Below are positions 1 to 5,957 of a stretch of 6,083 nt of DNA, piece by piece. Each line of letters opens with the position of its first letter. Within the stretch, counting starts at the first letter, position 1. The position numbers and the translations under genes are program-made. The DNA is from an uncultured Clostridia bacterium (GTDB taxonomy: Bacteria; Bacillota; Clostridia; Monoglobales; Firm-18), in the NCBI GenBank assembly GCA_937914775.1, contig CALDNB010000048.1, positions 1 through 6,083 on the forward strand. Reading direction: 5' to 3'. The notes below the pieces were generated by a model. The model did not search any database. It was given only the letters and a program-made list of their open reading frames with translations, and was not told the DNA's origin.

Positions 1-1
1 A

Positions 2-700
2 ATAGGAACACTTACACAGGAACTTTTAAAAAACGCAGGGAAAGTTGTATCAATTGAGTTAGACAGACAAATAGCAGGGTATCTCCAAAAGGCGTTTGCT
101 TTTTATGACAATTTTAAAATTATTAACGCAGATGCTTTAAAAATAGATTTAAAGGAAATAATAAAGAATGAATTTGGTGATATGCCCTGTGCAGTTGTTG
201 CCAACTTGCCTTATTACATTACCACGCCTCTTATTATGAAGTTTTTAGAAGAGGGCGCGAAGTTTGAAAGCATAACGGTAATGATACAAAAAGAAGTGGC
301 AAAAAGGTTGGAAGCGAAGTGCGGAACAAAGGATTACGGAGCGATAACATTGGCTGTTAATTACTACAGTAACCCTGAAATTATTACAGAAGTTCCCCCA
401 CATTGCTTTTTACCGGCGCCCAAAGTAACATCTGCAGTTATTAAATTAGACGTGAAAAATCATACAGTACCTTATGTGTCAAACAAAGAGGAACTGTTTA
501 AAATAATTAAAGCATCATTTGGACAGAGAAGAAAGACTCTTGTTAACGGGCTTTCGTCTCTTTACCCAAATATTTCAAAAGAGCAGTTGAAATCAATAAT
601 TTACGATGTTGCAAACAATGAAAATATACGGGGAGAGCAACTTAGTTTAGAGCAATTTATACAAATTTGTGAAAATATTGTTAAAACATTTGCAATTTGA
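2..700 (+). CDS. rsmA: RsmA (KsgA) 16S rRNA dimethyladenosine transferase, 5'-truncated
   Basis: This is the C-terminal 232 residues of the SAM-dependent enzyme that dimethylates the two adjacent adenines in the 3'-terminal hairpin of 16S rRNA during late 30S subunit maturation. The open frame enters from outside the window, so the ATG at 182 is an internal methionine and not the start. The visible part opens with IGTLTQELL, the end of SAM-binding motif I, followed by VVSIELD (acidic ribose-binding motif II), NADALK (motif III) and NLPYYIT, whose NLPY at 203-214 is the adenine-N6 methylase motif IV. The basic segment FGQRRKTLVNGL in the helical C-terminal domain is also typical. Full-length proteins are about 270-290 residues, so roughly 40-60 are missing. 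The gene ends at TGA 698-700. I see no hairpin terminator after it, so read-through into the next gene is possible. The family call is secure. Confidence 0.96.
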   Translation: MGTLTQELLKNAGKVVSIELDRQIAGYLQKAFAFYDNFKIINADALKIDLKEIIKNEFGDMPCAVVANLPYYITTPLIMKFLEEGAKFESITVMIQKEVAKRLEAKCGTKDYGAITLAVNYYSNPEIITEVPPHCFLPAPKVTSAVIKLDVKNHTVPYVSNKEELFKIIKASFGQRRKTLVNGLSSLYPNISKEQLKSIIYDVANNENIRGEQLSLEQFIQICENIVKTFAI

Positions 701-724
701 CAAAATTGTGATATAATGTTAAAT
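689..724 (+). promoter_or_regulatory. Overlapping sigma-A-like promoter elements for the PEP carboxykinase gene
   Basis: Two overlapping candidates are visible. The first has a perfect extended -10, TGATATAAT (709-717), with a weak -35 TTTGCA (689-694) 17 bp upstream. The second has a perfect -35 TTGACA (697-702), straddling the rsmA stop codon, with a 16-bp spacer to the weaker -10 TTAAAT (719-724). The perfect TTGACA and perfect TATAAT cannot work together because only 9 bp separate them. Either start would lie around 724-731 and give a leader of about 45-52 bases. The -35 regions sit within or across the end of rsmA. Which one is used is inference. Confidence 0.6.
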
Positions 725-735
725 GAGGTTATTTG

Positions 736-751
736 ATTTATTTAAATAAAT
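736..751 (+). repeat. Perfect 16-bp AT-only palindrome in the carboxykinase leader
   Basis: ATTTATTTAAATAAAT is its own reverse complement. Extending to 733-754 gives 22 bp with a single mismatched pair. It lies just downstream of the predicted transcription starts and 11 bases before the Shine-Dalgarno sequence, where a repressor operator would act. It does not resemble a catabolite-responsive element. A/T-only palindromes also arise by chance in AT-rich spacers, so a regulatory role is only a suggestion. Confidence 0.35.
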
Positions 752-762
752 TAACTATAAAT

Positions 763-768
763 GGAGGG
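763..768 (+). promoter_or_regulatory. Ribosome binding site that fixes the PEP carboxykinase start
   Basis: GGAGGG lies 7 bases before the ATG at 776. The upstream in-frame ATG at 761 overlaps this site and has no Shine-Dalgarno sequence of its own, so translation should begin at 776 and not five codons earlier. Confidence 0.88.
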
Positions 769-775
769 AAAGATT

Positions 776-2521
776 ATGACAAATAACAAAAAAGTTCTGG
801 CTTGGATTGAAGAAATGAAAGCCATGACAAAACCCGACAAAGTTGTATGGATTGACGGTAGCGAAGCCCAGTACAAACAACTTGAAGACGAAGCAGTTGC
901 AGACGGCACACTTATAAGACTTAATGAAGAAAAATTGCCCGGCTGTTTCTTGCACAGAACTGCAGAAAACGACGTTGCACGTGTAGAGGACAGAACATTT
1001 ATCTGTGCCAATACAAAAGAAGAAGCAGGTCCTACTAACAACTGGATGGACCCAAAAGAAATGTATGCAAAACTTACAAAATTGTTTGACGGTTCAATGA
1101 AGGGCAGAACAATGTATGTTGTTCCATTTATTATGGGCCCTGCAAAATCACCGTTCAGCAAAGTAGGTATTGAACTTACAGACAGCATTTATGTTGTACT
1201 TAACATGAAGATTATGACTCGTGTAGGTAAAATTGCACTTGAAGAAATCGGTGAAAACGGCGATTTCACAAAATGCTTACACAGTAAAGCAAATATCGAC
1301 CCTGAAGAAAGATACATTGTTCAGTTCCCTCAGGACAACACAATCTGGTCTGTTAACTCAGGCTACGGCGGTAACGTTTTACTTGGTAAAAAATGCTTTG
1401 CTTTAAGAATTGCATCATACCTTGGTAAATTAGAAGGCTGGATGGCTGAACATATGCTTATTTTAGGTCTTCAGAATAAAGAAGGCGATGTTAAGTATAT
1501 TTCTGCTGCATTCCCAAGCGCTTGTGGTAAAACAAACCTTGCTATGCTTATCCCACCAAAGGAACTTGAGGGCTACAAAGTATTTACAGTTGGTGACGAT
1601 ATTGCATGGTTAAGAGTTGGTCCTGACGGCAGACTTTGGGCAATCAACCCTGAAGCAGGTTTCTTCGGTGTTGCTCCTGGTACAAGTTCAAAAACTAACT
1701 TTAATGCTTTGGAATCAACAAAGAAAAATACAATATTCACAAATGTTGCGCTTCGTGATGACAACACAGTATGGTGGGAAGGCCACGATGATGCTGCACC
1801 GGAACATGCTCTTGAATGGACAGGTAAAGAATGGACACCTGATATGGGTACAAAAGCCGCTCATCCTAACTCAAGATTCACTGCTCCTGCAAGTCAGTGC
1901 CCATGTATTTCACCAGAATTTGAAAACCCCAACGGTGTGCCGATCAGTGCTATCATCTTTGGTGGAAGAAGAGCAAAAACAACTCCTCTTGTATATGAAT
2001 CATTTGACTGGAATCACGGTGTATTCGTTGGTGCTACAATGGCATCAGAAACTACTGCTGCTGCAACAGGCGCTGTAGGTGTTGTAAGACGTGACCCAAT
2101 GGCTATGAAACCGTTCATCGGTTACAACGTTGGTGATTATTTTGCACACTGGATTGAAATGGGTAAAAAGATTGCTAACCCGCCTAAAATCTTTAACACA
2201 AACTGGTTCAGAACAAACGAACAGGGTAAATTTATATGGCCAGGTTTCGGTGACAATATGAGAGTTCTTCTTTGGATTTTAGACAGATGCGAAGGTAAAG
2301 TTGATGCTGTTAAAACTCCTATCGGTTACTTGCCTAAGAAAGAAGACTTAATGTTAGACGGTCTTGACATTTCGGATGAAGTATTAAATGAATTGTTAAG
2401 CGTTGACAAAGAAGTATGGATGGAAGAAGTTGCTCAGATTAAAGAATTGTTCGGCGGTTTCGAAAGATTACCACAGGAAATGGCTGACCAGTTGAAGGCA
2501 TTAGAAGAAAGATTGAAATAA
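776..2521 (+). CDS. pckG: GTP-dependent phosphoenolpyruvate carboxykinase (EC 4.1.1.32)
   Basis: This cytoplasmic enzyme interconverts oxaloacetate plus GTP with phosphoenolpyruvate, CO2 and GDP. It serves gluconeogenesis, or runs in reverse as a CO2-fixing anaplerotic step in many anaerobes. The protein is 581 residues counted from ATG 776; the family usually has about 590-620. Motifs in order: K206 and H226, matching the Mn ligands; P-loop SACGKTN at 248-254 with the family's reactive Cys250; kinase-2 motif GDD at 273-275; FGGRRAKTT from 395; the mobile lid around 425-440, starting SETTAAATG; and the guanine-binding region NWFR (476-479) through FIWPGFGDN (486-494). These are GTP-class signatures; the ATP-class enzyme of Bacillus and E. 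coli (pckA) is a different family. The gene has its own promoter region and a strong terminator, so it looks monocistronic, although rsmA read-through cannot be excluded. The direction of flux in the host cannot be told from sequence. Some annotators use the symbol pckA for this gene too. Confidence 0.97.
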   Translation: MTNNKKVLAWIEEMKAMTKPDKVVWIDGSEAQYKQLEDEAVADGTLIRLNEEKLPGCFLHRTAENDVARVEDRTFICANTKEEAGPTNNWMDPKEMYAKLTKLFDGSMKGRTMYVVPFIMGPAKSPFSKVGIELTDSIYVVLNMKIMTRVGKIALEEIGENGDFTKCLHSKANIDPEERYIVQFPQDNTIWSVNSGYGGNVLLGKKCFALRIASYLGKLEGWMAEHMLILGLQNKEGDVKYISAAFPSACGKTNLAMLIPPKELEGYKVFTVGDDIAWLRVGPDGRLWAINPEAGFFGVAPGTSSKTNFNALESTKKNTIFTNVALRDDNTVWWEGHDDAAPEHALEWTGKEWTPDMGTKAAHPNSRFTAPASQCPCISPEFENPNGVPISAIIFGGRRAKTTPLVYESFDWNHGVFVGATMASETTAAATGAVGVVRRDPMAMKPFIGYNVGDYFAHWIEMGKKIANPPKIFNTNWFRTNEQGKFIWPGFGDNMRVLLWILDRCEGKVDAVKTPIGYLPKKEDLMLDGLDISDEVLNELLSVDKEVWMEEVAQIKELFGGFERLPQEMADQLKALEERLK

Positions 2522-2534
2522 GTAAATAACTTTT

Positions 2535-2570
2535 AAAGACTGTGTTGATTTTCAACACAGTCTTTTTTTT
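2535..2570 (+). terminator. Rho-independent terminator after the PEP carboxykinase gene
   Basis: AAAGACTGTGTTGA (2535-2548) pairs perfectly with TCAACACAGTCTTT (2552-2565) around a TTT loop, giving a 14-bp stem. The T run 2563-2570 overlaps the end of the stem and continues past it. It begins 13 bases after the carboxykinase stop and separates that gene from the sporulation operon. The opposite strand has only a short, interrupted U tract, so it is mainly a + strand terminator. Confidence 0.95.
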
Positions 2571-2576
2571 ATTTAG

Positions 2577-2603
2577 TAATATACGTGGACAAAGCATAAT
2601 ATA
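2577..2603 (+). promoter_or_regulatory. Candidate sigma-E promoter for the spoIIIA operon
   Basis: The operon must start transcription between the terminator at 2570 and the first gene. The best sporulation-type match is CATAATATA (2595-2603), which fits the CATAnnnTA core of sigma-E -10 elements, with TAATATA (2577-2583) upstream resembling the ATATT-type -35. The spacer is only 11 bp, shorter than the usual 13-15, so the assignment is weak. A sigma-A reading (CATAAT or TATACT as -10) lacks a convincing -35. Mother-cell sigma-E control is known for spoIIIA in B. subtilis and is inferred here. Confidence 0.4.
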
Positions 2604-2611
2604 CTGTTATT

Positions 2612-2617
2612 GGTGAT
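2612..2617 (+). promoter_or_regulatory. Probable spoIIIAA ribosome binding site, GGTGAT
   Basis: GGTGAT matches the 3' half of the full Shine-Dalgarno sequence GGAGGTGATC. Aligned this way, the best-spaced starts are the ATGs at 2619 and 2622. No better purine-rich site precedes the upstream TTG (2610) or GTG (2613) codons, which this site overlaps. Confidence 0.45.
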
Positions 2618-2621
2618 GATG

Positions 2622-3440
2622 ATGAGAAGAATTTTACCTGACGGATTACGTCATTTGCTGGAAACGGAAAATTTGAGAGAGATACGGCTTCGCACTAACA
2701 GGCATATTACTTTAAATGTCGGTGGAAATATAACATTGACACGATACGTTGCTACAAAGGAAGACCTTTTATATTGTGTCAAAAATGCCTGTAACAGTTC
2801 CATATACGCCTTTATTGATGAAATTAAAAACGGCTTTGTAACAATAAAAGGCGGTCACAGAATAGGTGTATGCGGTAAAGTTATTATAAGAGACAATAAA
2901 CTTGAAAACATTGTTGATTTTAACGGAGTAAATATAAGAATAGCACGGGAAGTAAAAGGTTGTGCAAATGATTTGGGTGAAATTATTAAACAAAGCACTC
3001 TTGTTATTTCGCCTCCCGGTTGCGGTAAGACAACGATGCTTCGTGACATTTCAAGAATAATCGGCGAAAGGAACAATGTTTCGGTAATTGACGAGCGTGG
3101 TGAAATTGCAGGGTGTTATAACGGAATACCACAATTTGATGTAGGCGAAATGACAGATGTACTGGATTTGTGCCCTAAAAAATACGGAATAGAATTAGTA
3201 TTAAGGGCGATGAGCCCCAATTACATAATTACTGATGAAATAGGAAAAGACGATATCACTTCGATTAAAAAGGGAATACTTTGCGGAGTAAAATTTATTG
3301 CTTCGGCACACGGAAGCAGCATTGAAGAAGTAATAGAACGGCTTGATATCGAAAAAGATACATTTTCTAATTATATATTATTAGAACATAATGCGCAAAT
3401 TAAAAAAATAGCAAAAGTAGGTGACATAAATGATATCTAA
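2622..3440 (+). CDS. spoIIIAA: Stage III sporulation protein AA (SpoIIIAA), ATPase
   Basis: Cytoplasmic ATPase related to type II/IV secretion and pilus ATPases. It is thought to power or help assemble the SpoIIIA-SpoIIQ channel that lets the mother cell support the engulfed forespore. Counted from ATG 2622 it has 272 residues. An N-terminal part with the family's EIRLR segment precedes Walker A, PPGCGKTT (131-138, Lys136). Then come the DERGE motif (157-161), characteristic of SpoIIIAA, and Walker B, a hydrophobic strand ending in D205-E206. The usual length is about 300 (307 in B. subtilis, from memory), so the N-terminus is somewhat short. The start is ambiguous: TTG 2610, GTG 2613 and ATG 2616, 2619 and 2622 are consecutive in-frame codons. 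I prefer 2619 or 2622 from Shine-Dalgarno spacing; the difference is at most four residues. The 3' end overlaps spoIIIAB by 11 bases. It is the first gene of the operon. Confidence 0.95.
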   Translation: MRRILPDGLRHLLETENLREIRLRTNRHITLNVGGNITLTRYVATKEDLLYCVKNACNSSIYAFIDEIKNGFVTIKGGHRIGVCGKVIIRDNKLENIVDFNGVNIRIAREVKGCANDLGEIIKQSTLVISPPGCGKTTMLRDISRIIGERNNVSVIDERGEIAGCYNGIPQFDVGEMTDVLDLCPKKYGIELVLRAMSPNYIITDEIGKDDITSIKKGILCGVKFIASAHGSSIEEVIERLDIEKDTFSNYILLEHNAQIKKIAKVGDINDI

Positions 3441-3939
3441 ACTAATAGGTGGAGCATGTGTAGTGGCGGCAACGTCAAAAATTGGTTACAAAAAAGCAGA
3501 CCAATATGAAAAGAGGCTAAAAGATTTAAAAAGTTTTGAAAGTGCACTATGGCTTCTTAAAAGTGAAATGGAATTTTCTATGCCTGTATTAAAAGATGCT
3601 TTTTTAATTTGCTCTTCCCTTGTGCAAAAGAACATAGGCGATATTCTTTTAAGTGTAAGCAACAAATTAAATGACGGCACCGACATTGTTACCGCGTGGT
3701 GTAATGCAATAGACGAAGGGGAACATTCACTCAATAACGAAGACATTCTTATTATAAAAGAATTTGCAAATGCTTTAGGTACAAGTGATTTAAAATTACA
3801 GATAGAAAACATTGAAAACACAGTTACACGTTTGAAAATCAGGCAACAACATGCTGTGGAAAACTACAAAAAATACTGTAAAATGTGCAAAACCTTGGGT
3901 GTGACCTCTGGGATTTTAATAGTCACATTATTTATTTAA
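3430..3939 (+). CDS. spoIIIAB: Stage III sporulation protein AB (SpoIIIAB)
   Basis: Membrane protein of 169 residues, close to the B. subtilis length (about 171). By analogy with GspF-like secretion platform proteins it probably couples the SpoIIIAA ATPase to the membrane channel. A moderately hydrophobic segment at about 3-16 and a C-terminal hydrophobic tail at about 156-169 flank a mostly helical, charged cytoplasmic region. Recognisable family segments are LWLLKSEMEFSMPVLKDAF (about 40-58), ALGTSD followed by Gln (about 115-124) and the LGVTSGILIV membrane anchor. The start at ATG 3430 has the ribosome site AGGTGA (3419-3424) five bases upstream, inside the end of spoIIIAA. The 11-base overlap of the two genes suggests translational coupling. 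The identification rests on these segments, the length and the position in the operon. Confidence 0.93.
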   Translation: MISKLIGGACVVAATSKIGYKKADQYEKRLKDLKSFESALWLLKSEMEFSMPVLKDAFLICSSLVQKNIGDILLSVSNKLNDGTDIVTAWCNAIDEGEHSLNNEDILIIKEFANALGTSDLKLQIENIENTVTRLKIRQQHAVENYKKYCKMCKTLGVTSGILIVTLFI

Positions 3940-3943
3940 GGAG
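3938..3943 (+). promoter_or_regulatory. Ribosome binding site that fixes the spoIIIAC start
   Basis: AAGGAG overlaps the last two bases of the spoIIIAB TAA stop and lies 7 bases before ATG 3951. The reading frame is open back to an ATG at 3885, but the SpoIIIAC family begins with a short hydrophobic N-terminus as encoded from 3951. The 22 extra residues from 3885 would be an out-of-frame reading of spoIIIAB. Confidence 0.9.
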
Positions 3944-3950
3944 AAAACTG

Positions 3951-4151
3951 ATGGATATTGGAATAGACCTGATATTTAAAATTGCAGCCATAGGAATTGT
4001 AACGACAATTGTTAATCAAATGCTTAACAAGGCGGGTAAAGAAGAACTTGGTTTGATGGCATCTTTAGTTGGAATAATTATCGTTGTATTAATGGTTGTG
4101 GAAAAGGTAAGTTATCTTTTTAATTCAGTAAAAACTTTATTTGACTTATGA
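3951..4151 (+). CDS. spoIIIAC: Stage III sporulation protein AC (SpoIIIAC)
   Basis: Very small integral membrane protein of 66 residues (about 68 in B. subtilis), part of the membrane base of the SpoIIIA channel in the mother-cell membrane around the forespore. Two hydrophobic segments, about 5-22 and 34-51, flank a polar loop holding the conserved NKAGKEELG. The N-terminal half of spoIIIAD resembles it, so the two probably share ancestry. Start ATG 3951 is set by AAGGAG 7 bases upstream, 11 bases after spoIIIAB. The stop TGA overlaps the spoIIIAD start as ATGA. The family call is firm; a precise biochemical role for this component is not established. Confidence 0.94.
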   Translation: MDIGIDLIFKIAAIGIVTTIVNQMLNKAGKEELGLMASLVGIIIVVLMVVEKVSYLFNSVKTLFDL

Positions 4152-4528
4152 TTTACAAAATAATGGGCATAGGACTTGTTGCAGTCTTTTTGTCACTTAC
4201 AATTAAGAAAACTAACAAAGAGGCAGCAAGTCTGGTTTCTATACTTGCAGGAGTTATAATAGTAATTCTATTGATGCCTTACATAAGGGAAATAATAGAA
4301 AACCTTAAAGCGTTTTCGGCGCAGAACAACATACCGAATAATTACATTAAACTGTTAATTAAGGTTTTGGGAATAGGATTTTTAAGTGAGTTTTGTGCTT
4401 CGGTTGCAAAAGATGCAGGGGAAAACACAATCGCACAAAAAATACAGTTTGGCGGAAAAGTGCTTATAATGGTACTTGCAATGCCGTTATTTAATACATT
4501 AATTACTATAATTACAGATTTACTGTAG
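4148..4528 (+). CDS. spoIIIAD: Stage III sporulation protein AD (SpoIIIAD)
   Basis: Integral membrane protein of 126 residues (about 133 in B. subtilis), another component of the SpoIIIA channel base. Hydrophobic segments lie at about 3-18, 28-45 and 103-122. The stretch GIGFLSEFCASVAKDAGENT followed by IAQKI (about 75-99) is the family's characteristic (T/S)EF...DAGE...IA.K signature, ahead of the last membrane segment beginning GGKVLIMVLAMP. The start codon overlaps the spoIIIAC stop by four bases (ATGA). No Shine-Dalgarno sequence is visible in the preceding 20 bases, which points to translation by ribosomes arriving from spoIIIAC. It ends at TAG, 9 bases before spoIIIAE. Confidence 0.94.
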   Translation: MIYKIMGIGLVAVFLSLTIKKTNKEAASLVSILAGVIIVILLMPYIREIIENLKAFSAQNNIPNNYIKLLIKVLGIGFLSEFCASVAKDAGENTIAQKIQFGGKVLIMVLAMPLFNTLITIITDLL

Positions 4529-4537
4529 GGGATACTT

Positions 4538-5590
4538 ATGAAGAAATTCATTGCTGTTTTAATATTGATGCTTATATTTACCGAAGTTAAAGCAACTGAA
4601 ATTGAACAATATTCAGGAGGGTTTAATTTTAATGAAACAGTTCAGGATTTAAGGAATGGCACATACAAATTTGATATATCAGAAATATTTAATTCTATTT
4701 GCGAAAAATTGCAAAGCGGTATAAAAGAAAACTACAGTTATGCTATAACTCTTCTTGTAGTTGCTTTGTTTTCTTCTGTTGCGGAAAACATAGAAAACAG
4801 TTTTGAGTCAAAAAACGGTATAACATTTTTTGTGTTTTTTACAGTTATAATAATTTTTGGAACATCAATTTTCAAACAATGCCTGGACCTTGTCACAAGC
4901 ACTTTAGACAATCTTATTTTGTTTGTAAATGCCTTGTATCCCGTTATGCTGACAACTGTTGCTTCAGGGGGAATGGTAGCAGTTGCTACAACCCTGCACC
5001 CTGTTTTAATGTACTGCGGTGAGGCGGTAATGCTTATAATTAAAACTGTAATTTTTCCTGCTTTATCTATTGGAATGGCACTTAAAACTGCAAACTTATT
5101 TTCTTTTGATCTTCAGGCTGAAAGGCTGGGAGGACTGATAGACGGGTTTGTTAAGTGGACTGTAGGAATAATGATGACGCTGTTTGTAGGAATTGTAACG
5201 GTTACGGGGATTTCAGCACCAACTATTGACAGCGTAAGCATAAGGGCTACAAAGTTTGCAATAGGCAGTTTTATTCCTATGGTTGGAAACGTGATTTCCG
5301 ATTCCTTTGATATTATTATGAACAGTTCTTCGGTAATAAAAGGAAGTATTGGTGTTGCAGGACTTATTAATATTTTATTTATATGTTTTACGCCCTGTAT
5401 AAGTCTTGCATCAGTAAGTCTGGCACTTAATATTTGCAGCGCTTTGGTTGAGCCTGTTTGCAATAAAAAGATAGTTCAGTTAATCGGAGCGTTTGCAAAA
5501 GTTACTTTTACAATGTTTGGCATACTATGTGCTTGTGCCTGTATGTTTGTTTTATGTACGGGAGTACTTGTAGGGATAAAGGCGGGATAA
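4538..5590 (+). CDS. spoIIIAE: Stage III sporulation protein AE (SpoIIIAE)
   Basis: Large polytopic membrane protein of 350 residues and the main multi-spanning component of the SpoIIIA apparatus. It is shorter than the B. subtilis protein (about 399, from memory). A signal-peptide-like N-terminus (MKK, hydrophobic core 4-14, VKA|T at 17-20) suggests signal peptidase cleavage after Ala19. An exported, mostly polar region of about 45 residues follows, then hydrophobic segments at about 66-83, 94-112, 123-143, 155-181, 204-224, 267-305 (long enough for two) and 315-345. The segment FIPMVGNVISDSFD (about 245-258), followed by a VIKGSIG-type stretch, is the most family-like part. Start ATG 4538 has AGGGG (4527-4531) six bases upstream, overlapping the spoIIIAD stop. 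The C-terminal helix is notably rich in cysteine (CACACMFVLC, 331-340). Only one base separates it from spoIIIAF. Confidence 0.94.
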   Translation: MKKFIAVLILMLIFTEVKATEIEQYSGGFNFNETVQDLRNGTYKFDISEIFNSICEKLQSGIKENYSYAITLLVVALFSSVAENIENSFESKNGITFFVFFTVIIIFGTSIFKQCLDLVTSTLDNLILFVNALYPVMLTTVASGGMVAVATTLHPVLMYCGEAVMLIIKTVIFPALSIGMALKTANLFSFDLQAERLGGLIDGFVKWTVGIMMTLFVGIVTVTGISAPTIDSVSIRATKFAIGSFIPMVGNVISDSFDIIMNSSSVIKGSIGVAGLINILFICFTPCISLASVSLALNICSALVEPVCNKKIVQLIGAFAKVTFTMFGILCACACMFVLCTGVLVGIKAG

Positions 5591-5591
5591 A

Positions 5592-5957
5592 ATGGGGTTT
5601 ATAAAAACTGTAATTGTAATAATTTTAATAAAACCTTTAATTAATATAATTTTACCTGACGAAAACATAAAGAAATATATAAATTTTGTAGTTGGTTTAA
5701 TGGTAATGATTATCCTTATTGCACCTTTTTCAAAGATGGAGTTTCGTAATATTTTCAATTTTGAAAATAACATCAATGTTCCTGATTACAAAGCAATAAG
5801 TGACAAAAATATTAAAGAAATTTACAAGCAGGAGTTGGAAAAGGACTTGTCAGGAAAATTTAATGCAAAAGTGGAAGTGGAGGTAGATGACAATTTAAAA
5901 ATTATTGACATACAGTCAGAAAAACAACAAGAAATTGAGGAGTATTTAGGTTTATGA
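5592..5957 (+). CDS. spoIIIAF: Stage III sporulation protein AF (SpoIIIAF), short form
   Basis: Membrane-anchored component of the SpoIIIA complex, 121 residues here against about 206 in B. subtilis. Two membrane segments (about 4-21 and 29-46) open the protein, with LPDENIKKYINFVVGLM between and into the second, a typical SpoIIIAF feature. The remaining 75 residues look like a predicted helix (about 68-89), strands 92-99 and 102-109, and a short helix 110-119. That order fits the helix-strand-strand-helix part of the ring-building fold seen in SpoIIIAF and SpoIIIAG, without room for the final strand. The stop is real: the frame closes within the ATGA overlap that starts spoIIIAG, and the continuing frame soon meets another stop. 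The ribosome site is modest (AAAGG or GGCGGGA, 5578-5587), and only one base separates it from spoIIIAE, so coupling is likely. Confidence 0.9.
   Translation: MGFIKTVIVIILIKPLINIILPDENIKKYINFVVGLMVMIILIAPFSKMEFRNIFNFENNINVPDYKAISDKNIKEIYKQELEKDLSGKFNAKVEVEVDDNLKIIDIQSEKQQEIEEYLGL

Noticed and set aside
697..717. TTGACA plus TATAAT read as one consensus promoter
   Set aside because: The hexamers are only 9 bp apart, far below the roughly 17 bp needed; each was instead paired with a weaker partner at proper spacing.
751..1188. Open reading frame of 145 codons on the minus strand opposite the start of the carboxykinase gene
   Set aside because: It lies opposite a strongly conserved gene, has no ribosome site or family features that I recognise, and is explained by the codon pattern of the + strand gene.
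1617..2078. Open reading frame of 153 codons on the plus strand inside the carboxykinase gene
   Set aside because: It is an out-of-frame reading of the catalytic core, and its protein is low in recognisable features.
4662..4670. CATACAAAT inside spoIIIAE as an internal sigma-E promoter
   Set aside because: The final T is out of register with the consensus, no -35 is present upstream, and it lies early within the coding region.
5113..5463. Minus-strand open frame opposite spoIIIAE
   Set aside because: The other strand is a clear multi-spanning membrane protein gene; the complementary frame is a by-product with no start signals.
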